Part shown: piece by piece, positions 1 through 9,479 of the stretch
Position numbering within the stretch: the first letter of the stretch is position 1
Layout of the letters: each line of letters opens with the position of its first letter
Origin: Mycobacterium sp.
Lineage (GTDB): Bacteria; Actinomycetota; Actinomycetes; Mycobacteriales; Mycobacteriaceae
Assembly (NCBI RefSeq): GCF_004298145.1
Contig: NZ_SCRH01000038.1
Location: forward strand, 186,001 to 250,000
Length of the DNA stretch: 64,000 nt
Direction of reading: 5' to 3'
Notes under the pieces: model-generated
Told to the model about the DNA's origin: nothing
Seen by the model: only the letters and a program-made list of their open reading frames with translations
Database searches by the model: none
Position numbers and translations under genes: made by a program

Positions 1-565
1 GCCTGATGAGTTCCATGACGAACACCTCACCGGGGTGGCGCAAGCCGATCCTGGTGCGGGTGAGTAGCCGGACCCGGTCCTCCCAGTGGGGCTGGAGGTG
101 GAACGACCACACCGCATTCCAGCGCCGATCCTCCCGCGTGGCATCGAGCACCAGGTATTTCTCGGGCACGATCTCGGCAACGGTCAACGTCACTCCGGCC
201 GGCAACCCCATCCAGCCCTCGGGCGCCAGCCGCACCGGATCCCCCACCTCCAGTTGCTGCCATTGCGGGTGGATCTGCTCGGAATCATCGTCGCAGCGGC
301 CGTCCAGATTCATTCCGGCACAACCGTAGAACCCACCGCGATCCTGTCCCATCTGCAATAGCCAGGGCCACACCGCGGATACGGGAGCGTCAATGTATAC
401 GGCCTCCGTGGTCTGGATGGCCGGATCGGCTACCAACGCATCACCCGGCAGCAGCATCCGGGACTCGGACTTCGTCGTACCCCAATTGCGGTAGTACCGC
501 CGCGCTCCGTACAAGATCGCGAGCAACACGGCGGCTTCGGCGGTACGTTCTGTCTTCTTGCCCAT
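1..565 (-). CDS. SRPBCC-family (START-like) protein, partial, runs off left edge
   Basis: Open minus frame from ATG at 565 (MGKKTERTAEAAVLLAILYGARRYYRNWGTTKSESRMLLPGDALVADPAIQTTEAVYIDAPVSAVWPWLLQMGQDRGGFYG...VLDATREDRRWNAVWSFHLQPHWEDRVRLLTRTRIG) with no stop inside the window, so it is missing from the ORF track. Confidence 0.75.
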   Translation of the reverse strand, partial: MGKKTERTAEAAVLLAILYGARRYYRNWGTTKSESRMLLPGDALVADPAIQTTEAVYIDAPVSAVWPWLLQMGQDRGGFYGCAGMNLDGRCDDDSEQIHPQWQQLEVGDPVRLAPEGWMGLPAGVTLTVAEIVPEKYLVLDATREDRRWNAVWSFHLQPHWEDRVRLLTRTRIGLRHPGEVFVMELIR

Positions 566-844
566 GGCGCCAGTCTGCTCGCACCGCACGCTTTTCCGAC
601 AGGGTCAATGGTCCTTGCGGCCATGCCAATGGGCTCCGCACCTCGGGCCAACCGAACGGTATCTGGCCCGGCCGACGCACCCGCAGGGGTTTCCGGGGAC
701 CAGTGCAGCGTTCAATGCAGCGTCGTTGTGCGGACCAGGTTTTCGTCGGCAAGTCCGTGCGGCTGCGTGCGCCGCGCGGTATCGGACTCGCGGGTCAAGA
801 AGCCGGTGAGTTCTCCGATCGCGCTCATCAGTGGGGCAGCGAAA

Positions 845-885
845 ACGGCCGAAAGTCCCTGTCCGGCCGGCCGAAAGTCCCTCTG
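845..885. promoter_or_regulatory. Two tandem DosR-box-like motifs
   Basis: acggccgaaagtccctgtcc (845-864) and ccggccgaaagtccctctgt (866-885); reverse complement core AGGGACTTTCGGCCG, 21 bp apart. Confidence 0.5.
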
Positions 886-930
886 TCCCGAGTATCCGGG
901 TGTCGATGAGGCGCCTCCCGGCTGATCGCA

Positions 931-2340
931 TCAGCCGCGCACGCCCACGGCGGTTTCCAGTTCGGTCAAGTACAGCTCGGTCAGCGGTATCAGGGCATCG
1001 ACGTCACCCATCACGTCGGCGCCCGCAACGAACCCGATTCCGATCCGGTCGGCGTAGGAGCACGTCGTGATGTTGAGTGTCTGACCGTCATAGACGGTTG
1101 ACACCGGATATATCTCCTCGATGTGGGCGCCGTTGAAGTACATTTCGTCGCGAGGCCCGGGAACGTGCGAAATCGGCAGGTTGTATCCGGTTCGCAATTT
1201 CGGCGCCAACGGCAGCATCGGGAAGACGACTGTCGCGGCAATACTTCCCGCCGTTGTCAGCAGCGATGCCGCCGATCCGCGTTTTGTCACCCAGTCTTTC
1301 CCTTCCGACATCGAGCGATGGATCAGAGCCAGCCGCGCGACCGGATCATCCACATTGGTGCCCAGTGGGCAGAGCCACAGCCCGAACCTGTTGCCATAAG
1401 CCTCATTTACTGTGTGAGGGTGAGTCCGATCGCGGACTGTGATCGGACAGATTGCCACCAGCGACTGCTTGGGCAGTTCCTGGCGATCACTCAGCCACCG
1501 GCGCAGAACGGAGGCCAGCACGGCATTGACCACGTCGTTGCCGCTCACCCCGGCGGCCAGTTGCACTGCCCGAATACGGCTCTTCGCCCAGCTGCCCGCG
1601 CAGACCGCTCGCATGGGCCCGAGACGGCCATTGAAGCGTGTGTACGGCGCCCCCAGCGGCAGCACGGTCGTGTGCCTGACCAGGCTTGCGATCGCCGTCG
1701 ACAGCTCGCCGGTGATGACCCGCTCGATCAGGCCGGCGCTCGACGCCGCTGCTTCGGCCATCGACCGAATCGGCGCGACCACACGACGCAACAACCCGGT
1801 CGATGACATCGGCGGGGCGAATCCGCGGCCGCAGTCCACATGGAAAGGTGGCATTGACCGGCGCTTCGGGTTGCTGGTCAGTACGTCGGCGATCATCTGG
1901 AAACCGGCGACACCATCGATGAGAGTGTGGTGCACCTTCACGTAGAAGGCGAATCTGCCGTCGTCAAGGCCGTCGATCAGATACGACATCCACATCGGGT
2001 GTGACCGGTCGAGGCGCTCCGCATCCAGCTCGCCGATCAGCCGCCAGAACTTGTCAAGACCTCCAGACACCGTGCGGCGCTGGTAATGTCGACTCAGGTC
2101 GACCGTATCGACATCGCGCCAGACCCATAGGCCGCCGGTATCAACTCCCCGATGTGGATACCGGCGAAGTCTCGGGTCGATCGCGTCGTCACCGGCGAGC
2201 GCTTCGCGATACAACCGGTCGACATAGTCCGGCCCCGCATCCACGGGCGGTGAAAGTAGCAGCACGGCACCGACATGCATGGGGCTGGACACCAACTCCG
2301 CGGTCATCATCGCGGCATCCAGTGGGTTCAGCGGATTCAC
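931..2340 (-). CDS. Wax ester synthase/diacylglycerol acyltransferase (WS/DGAT) family
   Basis: 469 aa; N-term MNPLNPLDAAMMTAELVSSPMHVGAVLLL and HHTLIDG (HHxxxDG) catalytic motif. Confidence 0.93.
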   Translation of the reverse strand: MNPLNPLDAAMMTAELVSSPMHVGAVLLLSPPVDAGPDYVDRLYREALAGDDAIDPRLRRYPHRGVDTGGLWVWRDVDTVDLSRHYQRRTVSGGLDKFWRLIGELDAERLDRSHPMWMSYLIDGLDDGRFAFYVKVHHTLIDGVAGFQMIADVLTSNPKRRSMPPFHVDCGRGFAPPMSSTGLLRRVVAPIRSMAEAAASSAGLIERVITGELSTAIASLVRHTTVLPLGAPYTRFNGRLGPMRAVCAGSWAKSRIRAVQLAAGVSGNDVVNAVLASVLRRWLSDRQELPKQSLVAICPITVRDRTHPHTVNEAYGNRFGLWLCPLGTNVDDPVARLALIHRSMSEGKDWVTKRGSAASLLTTAGSIAATVVFPMLPLAPKLRTGYNLPISHVPGPRDEMYFNGAHIEEIYPVSTVYDGQTLNITTCSYADRIGIGFVAGADVMGDVDALIPLTELYLTELETAVGVRG

Positions 2341-2353
2341 CCTGTCCTCGGCT

Positions 2354-3607
2354 CTACGCGGACTTGTCGCGGTGTGCCGCTGGTCCGTTGAGGAGTCCCG
2401 ACTGCCGTAGAGCCGCCCACACGAACCGCTGCACTGGCTGCGACCGGAAGAACCCGGTGTGCCCGCCGGGGTACCAGACGATCTCCGGCTTACCCCAGTG
2501 TTCCCACAGGCGGGTCACCTGTTCGCGTGGGTGCACGACGCGGTCAGCGACGCCGGCATAGATGAAACGCCCCTCCATGGGCACAAGTGGAGTGAGCGAC
2601 AGCGGCGACACCATCCGCCCTATGGGTTCGGCCAACTTCATCGTGCGACGTCGCGGGTCGTCGTGACTCAGGCCGGAATGATGACCCAGCAGCCCCACCA
2701 GGTCTGCCACCGGAACGCCGAGGATCGCGCAGGTCAGGCCGCTCTCAAGGCTGGACACCAGCGCGGCGATATAGCCGCCGAGCGAAAGACTGTTCAATCC
2801 GATGAGCGAGTCCGGCTCCTGCAAGCGGATCCAGGACAACAGTCGCCTGATATCCCAGACCGCCTGAGCCGTCGCATGCACGTCGTCGAGAAGGTTTTCT
2901 CCCGGAAAGACCCGACCCTTGGGAAGGCCATGGGCCCGCGGGCCGTGCATCGGAAGGACGGGCATGACGACGTTCAATCCAAGCTCATCATGCAGCTTCC
3001 AGGAGCGAAAGAGCGCGAGATCCAGTGCGGCCCGGCCCATCTCGGTGCCATGCACACACACGAGCCAGGGACGCGGTTCTGGATGACGCAGCAAAAGTGC
3101 GTACTCACGGTTATTCCCTGTGTAGGTTTGCCACCGACGCCCACCAGGTTCGCCGGGATGCGGCAGGTACCCACTGTCATAGGAGAGGCGATAGAAGGAA
3201 CGTCTGGATCCCTTGACCTGGCGAACAGTGACGTCTGAAAGAAAGGGAGGTTCGGCAAAAAATTCGGTGGGCGCTTCCAGCCACCCTCGACCGCCGTAGA
3301 ACTTGAGCCCCGCGACCACTTCGTCGGTGATGTGATCGAACGCCTCAGGTCGAGTGACCGGGCGGCGCGCCTTCAAGCCCATGAGGACGACCTCATCGCG
3401 GAATGCCTGTGCAGCCAGCGCGACGGTGGGCCGGGCGATCGGCAGTTCGTCCGACCCACGACCACGGTAATCGCGCCACGACTCGGCGATGTACTGACCG
3501 GTGTGCGTGAACGGCTTGATAGCGCCGCCCACGCCACTGGCAGCCACGTCAACCCAATTACGGGGCCCCGGACGCTGCCGGTCGTTACCGGCGGGGATAG
3601 CGGCCAT
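2354..3607 (-). CDS. Alpha/beta hydrolase family protein
   Basis: 417 aa; CVHGTEMGRA, GLNSLSLGGYIAAL nucleophile elbow, late GGHTGF histidine. Confidence 0.8.
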   Translation of the reverse strand: MAAIPAGNDRQRPGPRNWVDVAASGVGGAIKPFTHTGQYIAESWRDYRGRGSDELPIARPTVALAAQAFRDEVVLMGLKARRPVTRPEAFDHITDEVVAGLKFYGGRGWLEAPTEFFAEPPFLSDVTVRQVKGSRRSFYRLSYDSGYLPHPGEPGGRRWQTYTGNNREYALLLRHPEPRPWLVCVHGTEMGRAALDLALFRSWKLHDELGLNVVMPVLPMHGPRAHGLPKGRVFPGENLLDDVHATAQAVWDIRRLLSWIRLQEPDSLIGLNSLSLGGYIAALVSSLESGLTCAILGVPVADLVGLLGHHSGLSHDDPRRRTMKLAEPIGRMVSPLSLTPLVPMEGRFIYAGVADRVVHPREQVTRLWEHWGKPEIVWYPGGHTGFFRSQPVQRFVWAALRQSGLLNGPAAHRDKSA

Positions 3608-3639
3608 GAGGGCACGTTAACGCTGCTGGCGGCCGCCCA

Positions 3640-3680
3640 TTAGGGCCTTACGGCCCAACCAGAGTCACGAAAGTCCTTTG
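3640..3680. promoter_or_regulatory. Two adjacent DosR-box-like motifs upstream of the alpha/beta hydrolase
   Basis: ttagggccttacggcccaac (3640-3659) and agagtcacgaaagtcctttg (3661-3680), 35-75 bp upstream of the 3607 start. Confidence 0.5.
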
Positions 3681-3791
3681 CGGCGCCGACTGGTTCGTCG
3701 ATCCCCTCAGCCGAGTCGCTGGGACAGCAAATCCCTAGAGCAACGACGAAACGTTGTGGGGCCGTAGTCGATATCAGGAGACCGCAGTCAC

Positions 3792-3959
3792 CTAGCTCGG
3801 AGGAACGTGCTCTCCCGGCCGCGGGCATTCGTCGGGCACGTGAATCAGCACCGCCTCGTCGTCGAGTGTCTCGGCCTGGCCACGGCGATGCGCAACCAGG
3901 TAAAGCCATCCCGGTCCGATGGGCTGCTTGCAGCGGGCGCACTGCGGGTCGGCGGCCAT
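3792..3959 (-). CDS. Small hypothetical protein with CxxC motif
   Basis: MAADPQCARCKQPIGPGWLYLVAHRRGQAETLDDEAVLIHVPDECPRPGEHVPPS; purine-rich RBS (GGGAAGGGAGAAGCC) before ATG at 3959. Confidence 0.6.
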   Translation of the reverse strand: MAADPQCARCKQPIGPGWLYLVAHRRGQAETLDDEAVLIHVPDECPRPGEHVPPS

Positions 3960-4244
3960 GGCTTCTCCCTTCCCTAGCCTCACTTTCACGGACATCATTG
4001 TCCGCGTCTTCCAAGGTCAGTTAACGCCATTGAGAAAACGTCGTGCCGAAATCGGCTCACGAGCCGGCACGTTCTCCGACAGCAGTATCGGCCGGCAGCG
4101 ACTGACCGCAACGTGAGGAACAGTCAAAACCGTTGAGCAGCAACGTGGCCAAGGTGCGATCGCCCCGACCCGGCGCAATCTGGCCGAACAGCTCGCCTTG
4201 GCGCGAATCGCACAGCTCTTCGTCGGTCCACTGTCGTCGACTCA

Positions 4245-4264
4245 AAGGGACGAACGGCCCTAGC
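4245..4264. promoter_or_regulatory. DosR-box-like motif
   Basis: aagggacgaacggccctagc, about 80 bp upstream of the DUF5709-like gene. Confidence 0.45.
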
Positions 4265-4345
4265 CGGACGACATCGTCATCTTTATGGTTGGACTGCGCA
4301 CGCGGAAAATGCGGCGGCACCGCCACGACTCAGGAGCACACCATC

Positions 4346-4819
4346 ATGAGCACTCACCATGAGGCCGGCCCTGCCGCAGGCGAATACAGCGTCGAGGACG
4401 ACAATCAACTTCAGCCGGCGGACACCCTCATCGACCGCGGTACAGACGACATGCTCGACGAGGGCTACTCACCACCCCAGCGACCGTATGGGCCTGGTGC
4501 GTTTGAGCCCTCCGAAACAATGAACCAAATGCTCGCGGAGGAAGAGCCGGATCCGGCCGCGCGAATCGATGTCCTGCTCGATGAATCCGAGCGGCAACGT
4601 TCCGATGAAGCCGAGCGCGAAGCCGAATTCCCCCAGCGACGCGAGGTTGGCCGGGCGCGAGCCGGCCGGCTTGTGGCGCCGGGCCAGGGATTTGGCGAAG
4701 ACACCGAGGCAGAGTTGGTCGCCGAGGACGTCGGTATCAGCGGAGGCGCAGCATCGGCCGAGGAAGCCGCGATTCACATCATCGACGACGAGGTTTACGC
4801 CATCGACGACCAAGAGTAG
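4346..4819 (+). CDS. DUF5709-like acidic hypothetical protein
   Basis: ATG at 4346: MSTHHEAGPAAGEYSVEDDNQLQPADTLIDRGTDDMLDEGYSPPQRPYGPGAFEPSETMNQMLAEEEPDPAARID... Confidence 0.75.
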   Translation: MSTHHEAGPAAGEYSVEDDNQLQPADTLIDRGTDDMLDEGYSPPQRPYGPGAFEPSETMNQMLAEEEPDPAARIDVLLDESERQRSDEAEREAEFPQRREVGRARAGRLVAPGQGFGEDTEAELVAEDVGISGGAASAEEAAIHIIDDEVYAIDDQE

Positions 4820-4931
4820 CGGCCAAGCAGGCCGACTCTTCCCTGCATGTAGCTTCCGGTGATCGCGCGGGGGCCCACGCGCTCTTCTGCGCGTCTAGGC
4901 CGCTCAGCGCGGTTTAGCTCCGCACTACCAG

Positions 4932-5768
4932 TTAGCTCCGCACTACCAGCAGCGAGCACAAATCGGCGACCGATGCGGCCGCATCGGGATCGAACCGCGT
5001 CAGTGGGGCGACCTGGCCACTACCGATGACGGCCAACTGAACGGGTTCTGCGCTACCGACGATGAATTCGGCGACACCGCCGAGCGCGGGGACGGCCTGC
5101 ACCTGCACCTGCGGGAATCGGGGACGCCAAGGATCGAGGCGGCGCTGCAGCCGGTCGCCGCCCACGGCGGCCGCGCCGACTCCGAGCGCCAACAGCGGGG
5201 CGTCGCGCAACCTGGCTTCACAGAACCCTGTTTCAAGGATCACGTCGCTGTCCGGGGAGCCGTCGACGCTGACAGCGATCCAACCCCCCTCGGGTGCCGA
5301 CGTTGTGGGCTCGGGACGGATGATGGCCACCGGACAAAACGCGGTGTTGGCCAGCGCGGCGGCGGTGGATCCCAGCACATGGCCGACGCGTGGGATGCCA
5401 AGTGAGCCAACGCACACCATCTGGGCTGTGTGTGATTCGCTGATCAGGCCAGCCCGTGGTCCCGCGGTAACAACACCGGTTTCGACTTTGACGGTCTTGC
5501 CGGTGGCGGCGACCGCCGCTTCGGCGGCGCGCAGCAGCGGTTCGGCGCGGGCGAGATGGCGCCTAAAATCTTCGCCCGGCCCGGACGGGGTTGTGGTGGA
5601 GTCGGCGGCGTGGATCAGCCGCAGCGGCACATCTCGGACGATGGCCTCGTCGGTGGCCCATAACGCCGCCGCGATGGCCGCATCTGACCCGTCAATGCCC
5701 ACCACGACCGACAAAGTCGCGTGCGGCTGGGTCATCGCCCCTCGTTCGTGAACGTGGTTCTCTGCCAT
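4932..5768 (-). CDS. Universal stress protein family (two USP domains)
   Basis: 278 aa; LSVVVGIDGSDAAIAAALWATDEA and WIAVSVDGSPDSDVIL. Confidence 0.9.
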   Translation of the reverse strand: MAENHVHERGAMTQPHATLSVVVGIDGSDAAIAAALWATDEAIVRDVPLRLIHAADSTTTPSGPGEDFRRHLARAEPLLRAAEAAVAATGKTVKVETGVVTAGPRAGLISESHTAQMVCVGSLGIPRVGHVLGSTAAALANTAFCPVAIIRPEPTTSAPEGGWIAVSVDGSPDSDVILETGFCEARLRDAPLLALGVGAAAVGGDRLQRRLDPWRPRFPQVQVQAVPALGGVAEFIVGSAEPVQLAVIGSGQVAPLTRFDPDAAASVADLCSLLVVRS

Positions 5769-5852
5769 CGCAGCCTTCGTGTTGGGTGTGTGGGCGGCCT
5801 GGTTCGTTCAGCTGTACCGTTTGATCCCAGCATTCCGTGCCACCGCGTCGAT

Positions 5853-5872
5853 AGGGACCGAAGTCCCTGAGC
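5853..5872. promoter_or_regulatory. DosR-box-like palindrome
   Basis: tagggaccgaagtccctgag; 85 bp upstream of the universal stress protein start. Confidence 0.65.
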
Positions 5873-6002
5873 TGGCGGGTCATTCGTCATCTCCGCCGTC
5901 GTGAACCTGCGGCCCTGGGCACCGTAGGCCGTCGGCGTTCCGCGGCACGACAACGGCGATCTGGTCGTGTGGTGCTGTGCAGTGGACGAATACCCCGAAT
6001 AC

Positions 6003-6022
6003 CTGGGACTTCGGTCCCTATT
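6003..6022. promoter_or_regulatory. DosR-box-like palindrome
   Basis: ctgggacttcggtccctatt; about 110 bp upstream of the membrane protein at 6134. Confidence 0.7.
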
Positions 6023-6133
6023 GCGCGACTGCGGTCGACGGATCGGATTAGTTCATGGGATTCAATCCATCCCAGAGATGACAGTGATGCACTGTCATCT
6101 GAAGGATATCGAACTCCAGACGGAGGTCCAGCT

Positions 6134-6601
6134 ATGAATTCTTCACAACAATCCCAAGGCCGGACACGCATGTTCGCCCGCGTGATCGGCCCGTTCCTCG
6201 TGATTGTCACCGCCACTGCAGCGGGACGCGCCTCCGACATGCGGACGTTGCTTTCGCAATTCGACGCGAACTCGGCGTGGCCCTGGGTGAGTGGAGCGTT
6301 CGTCCTGCTGAGCGGTTTGGTCGTCGTCGCGCTGCACCAATCCTGGCGCGGCACCGCAGCGGTCATCGTCTCTGTGCTCGGTTGGTTGACAGCGCTCAAG
6401 GGGTTATTCCTGATGGCCTTTCCCCACACCTACATCTCGGCGGCCAACTCAGCGGTGAGCGGAACGGGCTGGTGGATGAGCAGCCTGGTCGTCATGGGAT
6501 TGATTGGACTGTATCTAACCTATGTGGGCTGGGCTCCGGCACCAAGCCGGCCGGCGCGTCAGGCTGCGGCTGCAACCCCGGATCTGCCGCGGGCCGCGTG
6601 A
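6134..6601 (+). CDS. Small multi-TM membrane protein
   Basis: ATG at 6134 preceded by GGAGGTCCAGCT; MNSSQQSQGRTRMFARVIGPFLVIVTATAAGRASDMRTLL... with about four hydrophobic segments. Confidence 0.8.
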   Translation: MNSSQQSQGRTRMFARVIGPFLVIVTATAAGRASDMRTLLSQFDANSAWPWVSGAFVLLSGLVVVALHQSWRGTAAVIVSVLGWLTALKGLFLMAFPHTYISAANSAVSGTGWWMSSLVVMGLIGLYLTYVGWAPAPSRPARQAAAATPDLPRAA

Positions 6602-6774
6602 ATCGACCACCGGAAATCCGGGCGACCCGAGGACGCCACGCCCTCGGGTCGCCACGCCATATGGCGAGTTCTGCATCCGCGATGCCGTCAGCGCACGATG
6701 GATGCAATCCTCCGTTAGGTCAGCCGTCGTGTACCGGCCCGACTCACCACCCAGAAGGGTGTCAGGACCTCATA

Positions 6775-7302
6775 TCAGGCGTTCAAAGATGTTCCGGCCC
6801 GGCCGGAGTCACGAAAGCCCTTTGACGGACCGGGGTTGTCCTCAACCCGCTTGCGGAGGCGTCGCGCGAACGCCGCGGCTCGTTCAAGATCGTGGTCGTC
6901 GGGCCGCCCCCGGTTGATGCCGCCGATGAACCCGAACGGCCCCACCGTGTCAAACCCGCGGCACGAAAATGAGCCGATTACCTCAAAGCCCTTCGCTTCG
7001 AGGCGTTTCCGAACCAGCTTGTTGTACCTCAACAAGGGAACCTCGCGCGCCCCACTGGTGAAAAAAGTAAACGCCCGGATGTGGTCGACGGCGGGTAAGT
7101 GGCGAATCAGGTTCTGCAGCCTCGCGTCCACGCTCATGTAATAGATGCCGGACCCGAAGCCGATCAGGTCGTACTGGCGCAGCGTTGCAGGGTCGACCGA
7201 CTCGGGTGCGACGACCTCGGCGTCCAGCACCGCGGCCATCCGATCGGCCACCAGGCGCGTATTGCCGTGCGACTTGGAGGTGCAGATGATGAGGGACTTC
7301 AT
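6775..7302 (-). CDS. Flavodoxin-family protein
   Basis: 175 aa; MKSLIICTSKSHGNTRLVADRMAAVLDAEVV...GFGSGIYYMSVD. Confidence 0.88.
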   Translation of the reverse strand: MKSLIICTSKSHGNTRLVADRMAAVLDAEVVAPESVDPATLRQYDLIGFGSGIYYMSVDARLQNLIRHLPAVDHIRAFTFFTSGAREVPLLRYNKLVRKRLEAKGFEVIGSFSCRGFDTVGPFGFIGGINRGRPDDHDLERAAAFARRLRKRVEDNPGPSKGFRDSGRAGTSLNA

Positions 7303-7393
7303 TGCTCAACTCTTTTCGGCGATCCCGGCGACTACACTCCGATGCTGCACGCGCTGTCGTCCCTCCGGTAAGGGCGCAAAGACACAACCGGCC

Positions 7394-7471
7394 GGGGCCT
7401 TGGTCACTTGTGGTCGCGGCGGTCGAACGCAGGGACGTTCGCCGATCTCCGCGTGACTTTCGCCCCTACGC
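7394..7471. promoter_or_regulatory. Divergent region with two weaker DosR-like motifs
   Basis: ccggggccttggtcacttgt near 7394-7414 (flavodoxin side) and cgtgactttcgcccctacgc 7452-7471 (about 85 bp upstream of fadD). Confidence 0.3.
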
Positions 7472-7555
7472 TCGGCCTGCGGAAAGCGGCACGATCGATG
7501 CACCAACACATGCCCGCACGAGCGGACCCCGATTCGGCACCCACGGATTGACACC

Positions 7556-9424
7556 ATGAAGGCACTTCGCATTCCGACCGAGAAACCAGACTTCGCCAAG
7601 ATCGAGAATCGCGCGCCGTCGGTGGCCCGCATGTTCCTCAACCGGGTCGCTGCCACTCCGAACGCCGAGGCCTTTCGTTACCCGCAGGACGACACCTGGG
7701 AGAGCGTGACCTGGCAGCAGGTCGACGAACGTGTCTGCGCGATCGCCGGTGGTCTGATCGCGCTGGGGATCGCACCGGAGGATCGGATCGCCCTCGTTTC
7801 GTCGACGCGCTACGAGTGGGTACTCGTCGACTTCGCCGTGATGTGCGCCGGCGCGGCCACCACTACGGTCTACCCGACGACCAACGACCGCGACACCGCA
7901 TACATCCTCGCGAATTCGGGAAGCCGCGTGGTGGTCGCCGAGAACCGGACCCAGCTCGACAAACTGCTCGCACACCGGGCCGAGCTGCCGGACGTGGCCA
8001 AGGTGGTGATGATCGACGGCAACGGTGACGGCGACTGGGTGATCACCCTTGGTGAACTCGAACGACTGGGCAAGCAATTGCTCGCCGACTCACCCGATGC
8101 CGTCACGAAGCGTGTCGCGGCCGTCGGTCCTGAGCAGCTCGCCAGCCTGATCTACACCTCCGGTACCACCGGACGCCCGAAGGGCGTACGGCTGACCCAC
8201 GGTGCGTGGACGTATACCGCGGCGGCCATTGACGCGCTCGGCATCCTCGGCCCCGAGGACCTGAACTTCTTGTGGCTGCCGTTGGCGCACGCCTTCGGCA
8301 AGGTCATGCTGGCGCTGCCGCTGCAGATCGGCTTCCCCACCGCCATCGATGGCCGGGTAGAAAGGATCGTCGACAACCTCGCGACCTTGCGTCCCACCAT
8401 CATGGGTGCTGCGCCACGCATATTCGAGAAAGCCCACGCTCGCGTCCAGGAGATGGTCGCCGAGCAGGGCGGGTTCCGCAAGAAGATGTTCGACTGGTCG
8501 ATCGCGGTGGGCCTGAAGGTCTCGGCGGCCCGACAAGCGGGGAAGCAGCCCTCGTGGGCATCATCGCTGGCCTACCGGGTGGCCGACCGGTTGGTCTTTT
8601 CCACCATCCGGGAGCGATTCGGCGGGCGGTTACGGTTCTTCGTGTCCGCGGCCGCCGCCCTCGACCGCGATGTCGCGCAGTGGTTCGACGCCGTCGGCAT
8701 CGTCGTGCTCGAGGGCTACGGTCTGACCGAGACGGCCGCCGCGTCATTCATCAACCGCCCCAACGCCTACCGATTCGGAACGGTCGGCCGGCCGTTTCCG
8801 GCCACCGAGGCCAAGATCGCCGACGACGGCGAAATCTTGCTCAGGGGGCCGGGTTTGATGACCGCTTATCACGATCTGCCCGACGCCACCGCCGAGGCAC
8901 TCGCCCCGGACGGATGGTTCCGCACCGGCGACGTCGGGGAAATCGACGCCGACGGCTTTCTGCGAATCACCGACCGCAAAAAGGACATGTTCAAAACGTC
9001 GCAAGGCAAGTACGTGGCGCCGTCGGCGATCGACGCGAGATTCAAGGGCCTTTGTCCGTATGTGAGCGAATTCCTCGTCTACGGGGAGGGCAAGCCGTAC
9101 TGCGTGGCGCTGATCGGCCTTGACGCCGAGGCGATTACCGAGTGGGCCGGCAAGAACGGCCTCGCGGGCAAGTCCTTCGCCGAGATCGCCCGCGACGAGA
9201 AGACTCACGCGATGATCGCTGGATACCTCGACGTGCTGAACTCGGAACTGAACCGGTGGGAACAGATCAAAGACTTCGCGATCGCCGACCGCGAACTTTC
9301 TATCGAAGCCGGCGACCTGACCCCGAGTATGAAGCTGCGGCGCAAAGTGGTCATCGAAAGGTTCTCGGACCGGCTGTCGGCCCTCTACGACTCCGGAAGC
9401 GAAAAGTCTCTGACTGCGCCGTGA
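7556..9424 (+). CDS. Long-chain acyl-CoA synthetase (AMP-forming, FadD type)
   Basis: 622 aa; YTSGTTGRPKGVRLTHG, GYGLTETAAASFINRP, DGWFRTGDVGEID, DRKKDMFKTSQGKYVAP. Confidence 0.94.
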   Translation: MKALRIPTEKPDFAKIENRAPSVARMFLNRVAATPNAEAFRYPQDDTWESVTWQQVDERVCAIAGGLIALGIAPEDRIALVSSTRYEWVLVDFAVMCAGAATTTVYPTTNDRDTAYILANSGSRVVVAENRTQLDKLLAHRAELPDVAKVVMIDGNGDGDWVITLGELERLGKQLLADSPDAVTKRVAAVGPEQLASLIYTSGTTGRPKGVRLTHGAWTYTAAAIDALGILGPEDLNFLWLPLAHAFGKVMLALPLQIGFPTAIDGRVERIVDNLATLRPTIMGAAPRIFEKAHARVQEMVAEQGGFRKKMFDWSIAVGLKVSAARQAGKQPSWASSLAYRVADRLVFSTIRERFGGRLRFFVSAAAALDRDVAQWFDAVGIVVLEGYGLTETAAASFINRPNAYRFGTVGRPFPATEAKIADDGEILLRGPGLMTAYHDLPDATAEALAPDGWFRTGDVGEIDADGFLRITDRKKDMFKTSQGKYVAPSAIDARFKGLCPYVSEFLVYGEGKPYCVALIGLDAEAITEWAGKNGLAGKSFAEIARDEKTHAMIAGYLDVLNSELNRWEQIKDFAIADRELSIEAGDLTPSMKLRRKVVIERFSDRLSALYDSGSEKSLTAP

Positions 9425-9479
9425 ATCGCACGGTGAAGTCATGCGGAGCGGCCGAAAAGAACAAGCGACGGCGACTCGC

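Noticed and set aside
605-931. Overlapping small ORFs on both strands in 558-1070
   Set aside because: Arg-rich, mutually overlapping, no RBS or family features; region better explained as intergenic with DosR-like boxes.
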